12,423 bases of DNA from Gammaproteobacteria bacterium (lineage in GTDB: Bacteria > Pseudomonadota > Gammaproteobacteria > GCF-002020875). The DNA is taken from NCBI GenBank assembly GCA_018671205.1, contig JABHIC010000184.1:1-12423 (forward strand), read 5' to 3'. A program made the position numbers and the translations under genes. The notes under the pieces are model-generated. The model was not told the origin of the DNA, ran no database searches, and saw nothing but the letters and a program-made list of their open reading frames with translations. Shown here piece after piece: positions 6,060 through 12,423 of the stretch (position 1 is its first letter; every line of letters starts with the position of its first letter).

Positions 6060-7628
6060 ATGAGTGGTAAAAGTGGTCCTGCAGTTCTCTGTATTCTGGA
6101 TGGCTGGGGGGTTCGGGAGTCCCCCGACTGTAATGCCATTGCCGCGGCTAAAACCCCCCATTGGGACAAGCTGTGGGCAGAGAATCCACACACTCTCATC
6201 ACCACGCATGGTGCAGAGGTGGGGCTGCCTGCGGATCAGATGGGCAATTCTGAGGTGGGTCACCTTAATCTGGGGGCCGGGCGCGTGGTCTATCAGGAAT
6301 ATACCCGCATCTGCCGCTCTATCCGTACCCACTCCTTCTATAACAACCATACTCTGGTCGATCCGATTGATCAGGCGATTGAGTTAAATCGGTCGGTCCA
6401 CGTACTCGGGCTACTTTCTCCCGGTGGTGTCCATAGCCATGAGGAGCATATCCACTCTATTGTGCAGATGGCCGCAGAGCGGGGGGCAAAAAAGATCTAT
6501 CTCCACGCTTTTCTGGATGGTCGAGATACCCCGCCAAGAAGCGCAACCCTCTCTATTGAGAAGATGGAGGCCGTATTCAAACAGTGTGGTGTGGGACAGT
6601 TTGCCTCCGTGGTGGGGCGTTACTACTCCATGGACCGGGATCGACGCTGGAAACGGGTGGAGGCATCTTATCGTGCTATGGTAGAAGGGGTGGCCACCCA
6701 TAGTGCCGGTAGTGCAATTGAGGCGCTGGAGATGGCCTATTCCCGTGGTGAGAGTGATGAATTTGTTGATGCCACGGTCATCCGTACAGCGGGTGAGGCA
6801 GCGATACAGATGGAGGATGGTGATGCGGTACTGCTGATGAACTATCGCTCAGACCGGGCCCGACAGCTCACCGAGGCATTGATTATGGAAGAGTTCAGTG
6901 GCTTTAACCGTGAGTTCTGGCCCAAGCTGGGCTCCGTCACCTCCCTGACTGAATATAAAAAAGGGTATGACATCCCGGTTGCCTTCCCTCCTGCTCGCCT
7001 TAATAATGTTTTTGCTGAATACATCTCTAAGTTTGGACTGCATCAGCTCAGGATTGCGGAGACTGAAAAATATGCTCATGTCACCTTCTTCTTCAATGGG
7101 GGCAGAGAGGAGCCCTTCCCCTTTGAGGATCGACTTTTGATCTGCTCTCCTGATGTGCAGACCTATGACCTGCAGCCGGAGATGAGTGCCTATGAGGTGA
7201 CCTCGCGGTTGGTCGATGAGATTCGAGGAGGGGCGTACGATGTCATCATCTGTAACTTTGCCAACTCTGATATGGTGGGCCATACCGGAAAATTGAATGC
7301 CGCGATTGAGGCAATTGAGACGCTGGATCACTGCCTGGAGAAGGTAGTGGCTGCGGTGCAAGAGGTGAATGGTGATCTCTTGGTCACAGCGGATCACGGT
7401 AACAGTGAGACCATGTGTGACCGCGAAACAGGGCAGCCCCACACCGCGCATACGATGAACCCTGTGCCGTTGGTTTATATGGGTAACCGAGTCGAGGTTG
7501 AGGCCCTGGCCAGTGGAGCGCTCTCTGACATTGCTCCGACTCTACTTCATATCATGGGGCTGGATAAACCAACAGAGATGACAGGTCAGAGCCTGATCCA
7601 TGAGGATGGCCTGAGCGCTCCTGATTAG
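6060..7628 (+). CDS. gpmI: 2,3-bisphosphoglycerate-independent phosphoglycerate mutase
   Basis: This manganese enzyme of the alkaline-phosphatase superfamily interconverts 3- and 2-phosphoglycerate in glycolysis and gluconeogenesis. With the ATG at 6060 the protein has 522 residues (E. coli GpmI 514). Marks are metal site LDGWG (Asp14), the phosphoserine motif QMGNSEVGHLNLGAGR (Ser64), LDGRDTPP, GRYYSMDRDRRW, MNYRSDRARQL, EKYAHVTFFFNGG, NFANSDMVGHTG and TADHGNSE. The frame reaches back to 5958, but that part is unlike the family and overlaps the regulator promoter. The ribosome site is weak (CGAGA, somewhat far). In E. coli gpmI is also divergent from yibN-grxC-secB-gpsA; here the regulator and DUF2892 genes lie between. 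Confidence 0.95.
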   Translation: MSGKSGPAVLCILDGWGVRESPDCNAIAAAKTPHWDKLWAENPHTLITTHGAEVGLPADQMGNSEVGHLNLGAGRVVYQEYTRICRSIRTHSFYNNHTLVDPIDQAIELNRSVHVLGLLSPGGVHSHEEHIHSIVQMAAERGAKKIYLHAFLDGRDTPPRSATLSIEKMEAVFKQCGVGQFASVVGRYYSMDRDRRWKRVEASYRAMVEGVATHSAGSAIEALEMAYSRGESDEFVDATVIRTAGEAAIQMEDGDAVLLMNYRSDRARQLTEALIMEEFSGFNREFWPKLGSVTSLTEYKKGYDIPVAFPPARLNNVFAEYISKFGLHQLRIAETEKYAHVTFFFNGGREEPFPFEDRLLICSPDVQTYDLQPEMSAYEVTSRLVDEIRGGAYDVIICNFANSDMVGHTGKLNAAIEAIETLDHCLEKVVAAVQEVNGDLLVTADHGNSETMCDRETGQPHTAHTMNPVPLVYMGNRVEVEALASGALSDIAPTLLHIMGLDKPTEMTGQSLIHEDGLSAPD

Positions 7629-7645
7629 TAGCGCTGGAATTTTGG
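7614..7645 (+). terminator. Weak possible terminator at end of gpmI
   Basis: AGCGCT at 7614-7619 and again at 7630-7635 can pair as a 6-bp stem with a 10-nt loop that contains the gpmI stop codon. GGAATTTT follows, so the U-run is short. It could limit read-through into the hemerythrin promoter, but it is not a strong terminator. Confidence 0.3.
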
Positions 7646-7646
7646 G

Positions 7647-7675
7647 TTGAAATTGTCCGTATACTTTAGTATAAT
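7647..7675 (+). promoter_or_regulatory. Near-consensus sigma-70 promoter for the hemerythrin gene
   Basis: TTGAAA at 7647-7652 and TATAAT at 7670-7675 are separated by exactly 17 bp, which is close to an ideal housekeeping promoter. The start of transcription would be near 7682. That leaves a leader of about 160 nt before the ATG at 7845. Confidence 0.8.
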
Positions 7676-7689
7676 TTAATATTGCAGAG

Positions 7690-7800
7690 TAGAGATGTGG
7701 CGCGCCTTCAAAAGTAAGGGTTTTTCTGTATGGTCTTCTGGTTGCTTCCCTACCGGACGACCTCAGGATATCCTGTAATACCGAAAACGCCCTATCTCTA
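7690..7800 (+). ncRNA. Candidate structured 5' leader (three-way junction) of hemerythrin mRNA
   Basis: A 13-nt arm at 7690-7702 pairs with 7788-7800: twelve pairs, one of them G-U, and one T-C mismatch. Inside, GTAaGGG (7714-7720) pairs with CCCTAC (7748-7753) with one bulged A. Directly after it, CGG (7754-7756) pairs with CCG (7781-7783), enclosing CAGG/CCTG (7764-7767 with 7772-7775). The result is a closed three-way junction with an A-rich 5' joining strand (7703-7713) and AAAA at 7784-7787. It lies wholly between the promoter and the ribosome site AGGAG (7833-7837). It does not fit the c-di-GMP, TPP, SAM, glycine, FMN or purine aptamer consensus that I know. It may be a regulatory leader; a small inverted-repeat element is the main alternative. 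Confidence 0.4.
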
Positions 7801-7844
7801 TACACTATTTAGGATTAATGGATTGATCCAGTAGGAGAACCGTA

Positions 7845-8270
7845 ATGGAAAAGATTGTCTGGGACGAGGCTGTGCATGGAACGGGGCACCCGCTGTTGGA
7901 TAAAGAGCATCATGCTATTGTTGAAATGTATAACAAAGTCATTGAACGCTATCACCAAGATATCTATGACAGGAAGTTATATCTGGTTGATCTGCTAGCT
8001 ATTCTGAACCGTATGGGTAGCCATTTCTCTGTTGAGGAGGGGATGCTAATGGAGTATCCGGACCTTCTTGAGCTGGAGCGTGAGGAACATGGCAACATCT
8101 CTGATCAATTGACCCGATTTATCGCAACCCCCTCGGCAGACCAGATTGACCCTCTGCTGGAATATGTGAGTGGTTGGTTATCCGATCACCTGCCCAAGGA
8201 GGCGGAGGAGTTCAGAGTGCTATTTCAGCAACAGGCTATCGAGAGACAAGAGAAAAGAAGGGTTGCCTGA
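7845..8270 (+). CDS. Bacteriohemerythrin-like protein with altered iron ligands
   Basis: This 141-residue single-domain protein belongs to the hemerythrin family, four-helix bundles that bind a di-iron centre and oxygen. It starts IVWDEAVHGTGHPLLDKEHH, with the first ligand His22. HFSVEEGMLMEYPDL supplies His60 and Glu64, REEH supplies His82, and WLSDHL supplies His115. Two canonical ligands are missing: the His four residues before His82 is Glu78, and the Asp five residues after His115 is Ala120, flanked by Glu119 and Glu121. It may therefore bind iron differently, or serve in sensing or iron storage rather than oxygen transport. The ribosome site AGGAG lies 7 bp before the ATG. It is a single-gene transcript with its own promoter, and the tatC gene converges on it. 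Function is unproven. Confidence 0.82.
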   Translation: MEKIVWDEAVHGTGHPLLDKEHHAIVEMYNKVIERYHQDIYDRKLYLVDLLAILNRMGSHFSVEEGMLMEYPDLLELEREEHGNISDQLTRFIATPSADQIDPLLEYVSGWLSDHLPKEAEEFRVLFQQQAIERQEKRRVA

Positions 8271-8319
8271 GGTAAAAATCATTATGATTCTCGGGCAGGC
8301 ACCTTAGGATGATGCTCTA

Positions 8320-9432
8320 TTAGTTGCGCTCGGATTCTGAGGGTGGGTCGGAATCCACTACCCCATCCATCATATCCAGCTCCTCATCCAGCATACGCTC
8401 ACTCTCCTCATTGAGTGGTTCATAACGGTCAGAGATTGGGGGCTCATAATGGTCGAGGCGAATGTTATCGGCCTCTTTCAGTGCCTTTTTGCGGGCTCGC
8501 TCCTCTCGTTCAAGCCGCTCTTCGGCATCCTCCTCTTTCTCAATTCGATCCAGCTCAGCCTCCATCTCATGCTCAGTAAGAGCGGGCTCTGCTTCCGTCG
8601 TATCGGCAGGAGATGTCGATGAGGAGGTTGAGGCAGAGGGAGGCGCCTCAGGCTCTTTAGGATCATCAGGGGGGGTGTCGTCCTGCTCGTGATCACTCTT
8701 AGGCATGAAGAGAGGGGCAAAAAGGATACCTGCCTCGAAGAGAATCCACATGGGGATGGCTAATAGCGTCTGTGAAATCATATCTGGAGGGGTAAGCAGC
8801 ATTCCGATCACAAAAGCACCAACGATCACATAGGGGCGCTTCTCACGTAGCTTATCCGGGGTTGTCGCCCCCATCCAGACCAGCAGAATTGTGGCAATGG
8901 GCACCTCAAAAGCGACCCCAAAAGCAAAAAATAGTTTGAGTACAAAGTCCAGATAATCCTTCATATCTGGCATCACCTCGACCCCCTCAGGAGCGGTGGT
9001 GGTAAGAAAGGCGAAGATCAGTGGAAAGACCACATAGTAGGCAAAGGCCATGCCGATATAAAAGAGGGCGGTACTGGAGGCCGCCAGAGGAAGCACCATG
9101 CGACGTTCATGTTTATAAAGGCCGGGTGCAATAAAGCCCCAGACCTGATAGAGAATATAGGGGATTGCTATATAGAAGGAGAGAACAAGCGTCAGTTTGA
9201 AGGGGGTCAGAAAGGGGGAGATTACCCCGGTGGCCACCATGCTCTGTCCCTCAGGCAGCAGCTCCATCAATGGAGTGGCGATGTAGTGGTAGATATCGTT
9301 GGCAAAGGCAAACAGCCCAAGAAAAAGGATCAGTATTGCGAGCACAATGCGCAGAAGTCGATCACGCAGCTCAATCAGATGGCTGACAAAAGGTTGCTCC
9401 CCGGTGGTCTCTTGAGCAGCGGTTTCACTCAT
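8320..9432 (-). CDS. tatC: Sec-independent protein translocase TatC with long acidic tail
   Basis: TatC is the polytopic receptor of the twin-arginine translocase; it binds RR signal peptides of folded proteins together with TatB. Residues about 14-243 form the core: FVSHLIELRDRLLR at the N-terminus, six membrane helices, IAPGLYKHERR, FGVAFEVPI with the conserved Glu, and KRPYVIVGAFVIGMLLTPPD. The core is followed by about 125 extra residues (244-370): a Pro/Ser/Thr/Asp linker, then a charged Glu/Arg/Lys segment (about 286-322) likely to be helical, then a further acidic region. Usual TatC length is about 250. The same frame runs unbroken, so it is a true extension and not a second gene. It starts 9 bp after the tatB stop with no visible ribosome site. 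Confidence 0.94.
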   Translation of the reverse strand: MSETAAQETTGEQPFVSHLIELRDRLLRIVLAILILFLGLFAFANDIYHYIATPLMELLPEGQSMVATGVISPFLTPFKLTLVLSFYIAIPYILYQVWGFIAPGLYKHERRMVLPLAASSTALFYIGMAFAYYVVFPLIFAFLTTTAPEGVEVMPDMKDYLDFVLKLFFAFGVAFEVPIATILLVWMGATTPDKLREKRPYVIVGAFVIGMLLTPPDMISQTLLAIPMWILFEAGILFAPLFMPKSDHEQDDTPPDDPKEPEAPPSASTSSSTSPADTTEAEPALTEHEMEAELDRIEKEEDAEERLEREERARKKALKEADNIRLDHYEPPISDRYEPLNEESERMLDEELDMMDGVVDSDPPSESERN

Positions 9433-9441
9433 GGATAGGGT

Positions 9442-9801
9442 TCATCGATGTGGTTCATCACTGGGATGAGTGGTCGACGAGGAGATCTCTGTCTCTCTGG
9501 CGGCCTCGTTGGTTGCTGCAACAACCTGCTCTGTTGCCTGTTGAAGCTCCTTCATATCCGTCTGGGTCTCTTCGATCACCTCATGGATACCGACGCTGGA
9601 GGCGTGCTTCTCCATCATCTTTTTCATCTCATCCGCTTTCAATTCACGATCAATGTCGGCCTTAACCGAGCCGATAAAACGAGAGATTTTGCCAAACCAT
9701 TTTCCGGCCGTACGCGCGAGACCAGGCATACGCTCAGGTCCAACCACAATCAGGGCGACGATACCAATGATAGCCAGTTCCCAGAACCCAATATCAAACA
9801 T
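9442..9801 (-). CDS. tatB: Sec-independent protein translocase TatB
   Basis: TatB is the membrane protein that forms the substrate-receptor complex with TatC. The 119 residues start MFDIGFWELAIIGIVALIVVGPERMP, the family's N-terminal helix with the conserved Glu8 and the GPERMP hinge. An amphipathic helix (LARTAGKWFGKISRFIGSV) and a charged, mostly helical cytosolic tail follow. It lies 60 bp after tatA and 9 bp before tatC, the standard tatABC order. Confidence 0.95.
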   Translation of the reverse strand: MFDIGFWELAIIGIVALIVVGPERMPGLARTAGKWFGKISRFIGSVKADIDRELKADEMKKMMEKHASSVGIHEVIEETQTDMKELQQATEQVVAATNEAARETEISSSTTHPSDEPHR

Positions 9802-9861
9802 AGATGAAGATCCAAATAGAAGGGGGGGAGCCCCCCAGCGGAGATATTAATCGAGACTGCG

Positions 9862-10101
9862 TCAGACCTTCTCTTTCTCTTCGACCTTTTCACCCTCAAT
9901 CACGCGCTCTTCAGCCTGACTGAGTTGAGCGGGCTCTTCGGTACTCTCCTTACCGCCTTCATCCTTGACTGCTTTTTTGAAGCTCTTGATCGCACCCCCG
10001 AGGTCACCCCCGACATTTTTTAGTTTCTTGGTCCCGAAAATAAGGATGACCAATACCAGAATGATCAGTAACTGCCAGATTCCAATACCTCCAACGCCCA
10101 T
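9862..10101 (-). CDS. tatA: Sec-independent protein translocase TatA
   Basis: TatA is the pore-forming or membrane-thinning subunit recruited to TatBC during export. The 79 residues show one N-terminal membrane helix (IWQLLIILVLVILIF, about 8-22), the FG hinge (FGTKKL), a basic amphipathic helix (GGDLGGAIKSFKKAVKDE) and an acidic tail (EERVIEGEKVEEKEKV). A good ribosome site, GGGAG, lies about 9 bp before the ATG. It is the first gene of tatABC and stands 184 bp downstream of hinT, so a separate promoter is likely. Confidence 0.95.
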   Translation of the reverse strand: MGVGGIGIWQLLIILVLVILIFGTKKLKNVGGDLGGAIKSFKKAVKDEGGKESTEEPAQLSQAEERVIEGEKVEEKEKV

Positions 10102-10285
10102 TACAACAACTCCCTTGTTACTAATGATTAATTAATTATTATCGGCTTATGGAAGATTATGATCTTATCCAGAGGCCTCTTAATGTAAAGAACGGGTGAT
10201 TATAACCCTGTTGTTAGCAGAAAATAGCCATTTTTGCACAAAGCCGTCTGAAGAGCTTAGTTGGACTATTTTCAGGAACAATTTC
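10102..10285 (-). promoter_or_regulatory. Intergenic region before tatA, probable tatA promoter region
   Basis: These 184 bp hold no gene. On the minus strand a TATAAT hexamer at 10204-10199 lies inside an inverted repeat (GGGT at 10194-10197, ACCC at 10205-10208), but no good -35 is visible. The region also has an AT-rich run near 10120-10140, a perfect 10-bp palindrome AGAGGCCTCT (10171-10180), and a weak AT-rich hairpin at about 10220-10240. No clear terminator follows hinT. Confidence 0.35.
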
Positions 10286-10627
10286 TTAGCCAAATCCGGG
10301 CAGCTGATCTCCTCCAAGCAGATGGATATGGAGGTGGAAGACCACCTGTCCACCACCAGGGCCGGTATTGATGATGGTACGGAAACCCTGTTCCAGCCCC
10401 TGGTCTTGTGCGATTTGTGGCAACTTTCGCATCATCCGCGCAACCAGTTCATCCTCGTTCGAGGTCAGTGTGGCCAGACTATCGGTATGTTGCTTGGGGA
10501 TCATTAACAGGTGGACATCCGCCTTGGGGTAGAGGTCTCTAAAGACCAGAATCTCATCGTCCTCGTAGACTACATCAGCAGGCACCTCACCCGCTACCAT
10601 CTTGCAGAATAGACATGTACTGTTCAT
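10286..10627 (-). CDS. hinT: HIT-family purine nucleoside phosphoramidase (HinT)
   Basis: HinT proteins are small cytosolic dimers that hydrolyse AMP-lysine and related purine phosphoramidates. The 113 residues show the N-terminal CLFCKMVAGEVPADVVYED, the middle DLYPKADVHLLMIPKQH, and the HIT motif FHLHIHLLGG (His98, His100, His102 with the nearby NTGPGGGQ). The length equals the family's usual 110-120. A strong ribosome site, AGGAG, lies 9-10 bp before the ATG. It follows hisE by 54 bp and precedes tatA. A hisE-hinT-tat order of this kind is common in proteobacteria, so it may be cotranscribed with the his genes. Confidence 0.92.
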   Translation of the reverse strand: MNSTCLFCKMVAGEVPADVVYEDDEILVFRDLYPKADVHLLMIPKQHTDSLATLTSNEDELVARMMRKLPQIAQDQGLEQGFRTIINTGPGGGQVVFHLHIHLLGGDQLPGFG

Positions 10628-10681
10628 CTACGAACTCTCCTACCGTTGAATTTTTCTTGCGGACTCATTGCTACGTTGTGG

Positions 10682-10993
10682 TTACCTTGTGGCCTTCTCT
10701 TCATGGCCGGATAGCCCAAAACGGCGTTCCAGCTCTGCCAGCACCTGATCGGGGTGAATCTCCTGCTGGGCAAGCAGAACCATACAGTGGAACCAGAGGT
10801 CTGCCATCTCATAGACGAGCTGATCCCGCTCCCCCCCTTTGGCGGCGATGACGGTCTCGGTGGCCTCCTCGCCAATCTTTTTTAGAATAGTATCCAGCCC
10901 CTTGTGGTAGAGGTGGGAGACATAGGAGGCTTTTGGGTCTGCCCCTTTCCGCTGCTCCAGCACCTCTGTGAGTTGACTGAGAATTTCACTCAT
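10682..10993 (-). CDS. hisE: Phosphoribosyl-ATP pyrophosphohydrolase
   Basis: HisE performs the second step of histidine synthesis, removing pyrophosphate from phosphoribosyl-ATP. The 103 residues carry the family's MazG-like metal motif KKIGEEATETVIAAK (about 38-52) and the second acidic motif YEMADLWFH. Most bacteria of this group have hisI and hisE adjacent or fused; here they are split by the SYLF gene. The start overlaps the 3' end of that gene by 8 bp, which suggests translational coupling. Confidence 0.95.
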   Translation of the reverse strand: MSEILSQLTEVLEQRKGADPKASYVSHLYHKGLDTILKKIGEEATETVIAAKGGERDQLVYEMADLWFHCMVLLAQQEIHPDQVLAELERRFGLSGHEEKATR

Positions 10994-11693
10994 CGATCCG
11001 ATCTCCTATACCTTTCTGGTTGAGTAACCCTTTTAGGCGACGCACTCCGCTGGAGCGGCTTAGGGTCGGTTGGCGGATAATCTCTTCGGCCAAGATACCT
11101 ATTTTTCCATAAAATGAGGCGTTGGCAGCCTCATCAATCGTTAGTGCAGAGCCATCCAGCGCCACACCGACAAATAGCCCCCGGCTTCTGGACCAAGAGT
11201 AGATCTCACTATCCAGTGTTGTATCGGTGGCGACGCTAGCATCCCGTCCAATAGGGCCAGCAGTAATGGCGGCATCCACACCCAGCGTCAGTTTACCATT
11301 GAGCAGGCTGTCGATAGAGTTGGGGCGCTTGAAGGAGAGGATCAGGTCGCTGGATTGGGCGCCGATCTGATAACCGAAGCTGGCACCGGTCATATTCACA
11401 AAGATGGGGTCATTCCAGCTCTCCCCCCGGCGAAACAGCATCACTCCACTACCGTGGCTGAGTCCAACCCCCCAGCCGACACTGAGCATTCCGGGCAGAA
11501 TGACCACACCATCCCCCTGTTGGAGTAGAGAGACAGGAATGGACTCCTCTGCGGGCTCACCAAGAATATCCTCCAGTACCTGTACCGCTGACCAGATGGT
11601 TGCGGTCTCCTTGCCTCCGGCATAACCGATGGTGCTGATCAGCAGAAGTGCCAGACCAAGAAGGGTGGAGGGTAGAGTGACCGAGTGGCTCAC
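10986..11693 (-). CDS. Secreted SYLF/Ysc84-domain lipid-binding protein
   Basis: This 235-residue protein has a signal peptide (hydrophobic LLGLALLLISTIGYA, cleavage about residue 25) followed by a SYLF/Ysc84-type domain. Signature parts are IPVSLLQQGDGVVILPGMLSVGWGVGLSHGSGVMLFR, DPIFVNMTGASFGYQIGAQSSDLILSF, LTLGVDAAITAGPIGRDA and IYSWSRSRGLFVGVALDGSALTIDE with FYG at the end. Such domains bind membrane lipids; the role in bacteria is poorly defined. The start is GTG, overlapping the hisI stop as GTGA (4 bp), and the stop overlaps the hisE start by 8 bp. It is therefore embedded in the his operon and probably translated in step with it. No link to histidine synthesis is known to me. A periplasmic or outer-membrane location is inferred from the signal peptide; no lipobox Cys is present. 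Confidence 0.88.
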   Translation of the reverse strand: MSHSVTLPSTLLGLALLLISTIGYAGGKETATIWSAVQVLEDILGEPAEESIPVSLLQQGDGVVILPGMLSVGWGVGLSHGSGVMLFRRGESWNDPIFVNMTGASFGYQIGAQSSDLILSFKRPNSIDSLLNGKLTLGVDAAITAGPIGRDASVATDTTLDSEIYSWSRSRGLFVGVALDGSALTIDEAANASFYGKIGILAEEIIRQPTLSRSSGVRRLKGLLNQKGIGDRIDE

Positions 11694-12088
11694 TTTTTAT
11701 ACATCTCATCGGGAGACTTGAGTATTGCGGAGGTGGTCTCCCACTGTTGCTGCTCATTGAGCTGGCGGTAAAAACAGCTGTGTCGTCCAGTGTGACAGGC
11801 GATACCACCTCGCTGTTCAACGCTAAGTAAAATGACATCCTCATCACAGTCGACACGAATGGAGAGGATCTGTTGTTGGTTCCCGGACTCCTCCCCCTTA
11901 TGCCAGAGGCGTTTTCTGGAGCGAGACCAGTAGACCGCATGGCCACTCTCGCGGCTGAGCTGGAGTGCCTCACGGTTCATCCAGGCAAACATCAGAATAT
12001 CACCACTTGCTGCCTCTTGGGCAATGACCGGAACCAGTCCATCTCCATCCCAGCGAATCTGATCAAGCCAGTGGCTCTCCTCACTCAT
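11690..12088 (-). CDS. hisI: Phosphoribosyl-AMP cyclohydrolase
   Basis: HisI opens the adenine ring of phosphoribosyl-AMP, the third step of histidine synthesis. The 132 residues show IRWDGDGLVPVIAQEAASGDILMFAWMNREAL, SRSRKRLWHKGEESGN, the metal-site segment VDCDEDVILLSV and the zinc motif CHTGRHSCFYR. It is a stand-alone HisI without the HisE domain that is fused in E. coli. The ATG overlaps the hisF stop by 4 bp (ATGA) and its own stop overlaps the next start by 4 bp, a tightly coupled operon. Confidence 0.95.
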   Translation of the reverse strand: MSEESHWLDQIRWDGDGLVPVIAQEAASGDILMFAWMNREALQLSRESGHAVYWSRSRKRLWHKGEESGNQQQILSIRVDCDEDVILLSVEQRGGIACHTGRHSCFYRQLNEQQQWETTSAILKSPDEMYKK

Positions 12089-12423
12089 AAGCGTACCTCA
12101 ATCCCCTGTTCAGCCATAAAGGCTTTCGCCTCCCCTACGGTATACTCTCCGAAGTGGAAGATGCTGGCAGCCAGCACGGCATCCGCCCCCCCCAGAAGCA
12201 CGCCATCCGCCAGATGTTGCAGGTTTCCGACCCCTCCTGATGCGATCAGAGGTACCGAAACCGCCTCACTGACCGCCCTGTTCAGTGGCAGGTTAAACCC
12301 CTGTTTGGTGCCATCACGATCCATGCTGGTGAGCAGAATCTCCCCTGCGCCATACTCAACCATCTTTTTGCACCACGCAATAGCATCGATTCCGGTCGGT
12401 TTACGCCCGCCATGGGTGAAAAT
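12085..12423 (-). CDS. hisF: Imidazole glycerol phosphate synthase cyclase subunit, C-terminal part
   Basis: HisF forms imidazole glycerol phosphate and AICAR using ammonia from HisH. Only the last 112 residues are in the window; the frame is open to the edge, so the 5' part lies beyond 12423. The visible part reads FTHGGRKPTGIDAIAW, then EILLTSMDRDGTKQGFN with the second catalytic Asp, followed by VPLIASGGVG and the phosphate-binding end GADAVLAASIFHFGEYTV, as in the family's barrel. It is the first visible gene of the minus-strand his-tat block. Confidence 0.95.
   Translation of the reverse strand: MFTHGGRKPTGIDAIAWCKKMVEYGAGEILLTSMDRDGTKQGFNLPLNRAVSEAVSVPLIASGGVGNLQHLADGVLLGGADAVLAASIFHFGEYTVGEAKAFMAEQGIEVRL

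Noticed and set aside
6849..7451. 200-codon minus-strand frame inside gpmI
   Set aside because: GpmI motifs run through the whole region on the plus strand; this is a shadow frame.
7764..7775. Perfect 12-bp palindrome CAGGATATCCTG as an operator
   Set aside because: It lies about 85 bp downstream of the predicted start and is better explained as the tip helix of the folded leader.
7823..7836. FNR-type site TTGAT-N4-ATCAA before the hemerythrin gene
   Set aside because: Only the left half-site is present; the right half reads TAGGA.
7682..7844. c-di-GMP (GEMM) or other known riboswitch in the hemerythrin leader
   Set aside because: The conserved GEMM loop and receptor sequences are not present, and no other aptamer consensus I know fits.
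8277..8289. AATCA/TGATT hairpin after the hemerythrin gene as a terminator
   Set aside because: The stem is short and AT-rich with a 3-nt loop, and no T-run follows.
1..12423. CRISPR arrays, tRNA or rRNA genes, insertion sequences, phage or defence genes
   Set aside because: None was seen on reading both strands; the window is almost fully occupied by recognised chromosomal genes.

Overview
The window reads as chromosomal DNA of a gammaproteobacterium. It has a Gram-negative porin, SecB, a TatABC operon joined to the end of a histidine operon, and a gene block that resembles the Escherichia coli gpmI / yibN-grxC-secB-gpsA-(cysE)-trmL region. The genus cannot be told from the sequence alone. 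A stand-alone class 1B dihydroorotate dehydrogenase and a cysteine-bearing ArsR regulator next to rhodanese and DUF2892 genes are compatible with a sulfide-exposed organism, but that is inference. No transposase, integrase, CRISPR array, tRNA or rRNA was seen, and almost all of the DNA is explained by genes.

Layout. Bases 1-858 are the nearly complete end of an outer-membrane porin, closed by a strong terminator (906-930). A convergent pyrD of class 1B (964-1929, minus) follows. trmL (1989-2450, plus) diverges from pyrD and overlaps gpsA tail to tail. A long minus-strand block runs from 5954 down to 2423 in the order: ArsR-family regulator, DUF2892 membrane protein, YibN-type rhodanese, grxC, trxC, secB, gpsA. 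gpmI (6060-7628, plus) diverges from the regulator gene. A bacteriohemerythrin-like gene (7845-8270, plus) follows, with its own near-consensus promoter and a leader of about 160 nt that folds on paper into a three-way junction. From 12423 down to 8320 lies a second minus-strand block: hisF (partial), hisI, a SYLF/Ysc84 lipid-binding protein, hisE, hinT, tatA, tatB, tatC.

How the genes work together. The first block joins envelope and export functions (SecB), glycerol-3-phosphate synthesis (GpsA) and thiol chemistry (Grx, Trx2, rhodanese). The regulator at its head has a cysteine pair spaced like that of SqrR/YgaV persulfide sensors. The neighbouring DUF2892 and rhodanese proteins are the two halves of E. 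coli YgaP, the partner of YgaV. The second block holds late histidine biosynthesis followed by the twin-arginine translocase.

No clearly new large system is visible. The best leads are: the YgaV/SqrR-like module with a split YgaP; the structured hemerythrin leader; a hemerythrin lacking two canonical iron ligands; a secreted SYLF protein coupled by overlaps into the his operon; and a TatC with an acidic C-terminal tail of about 125 residues.
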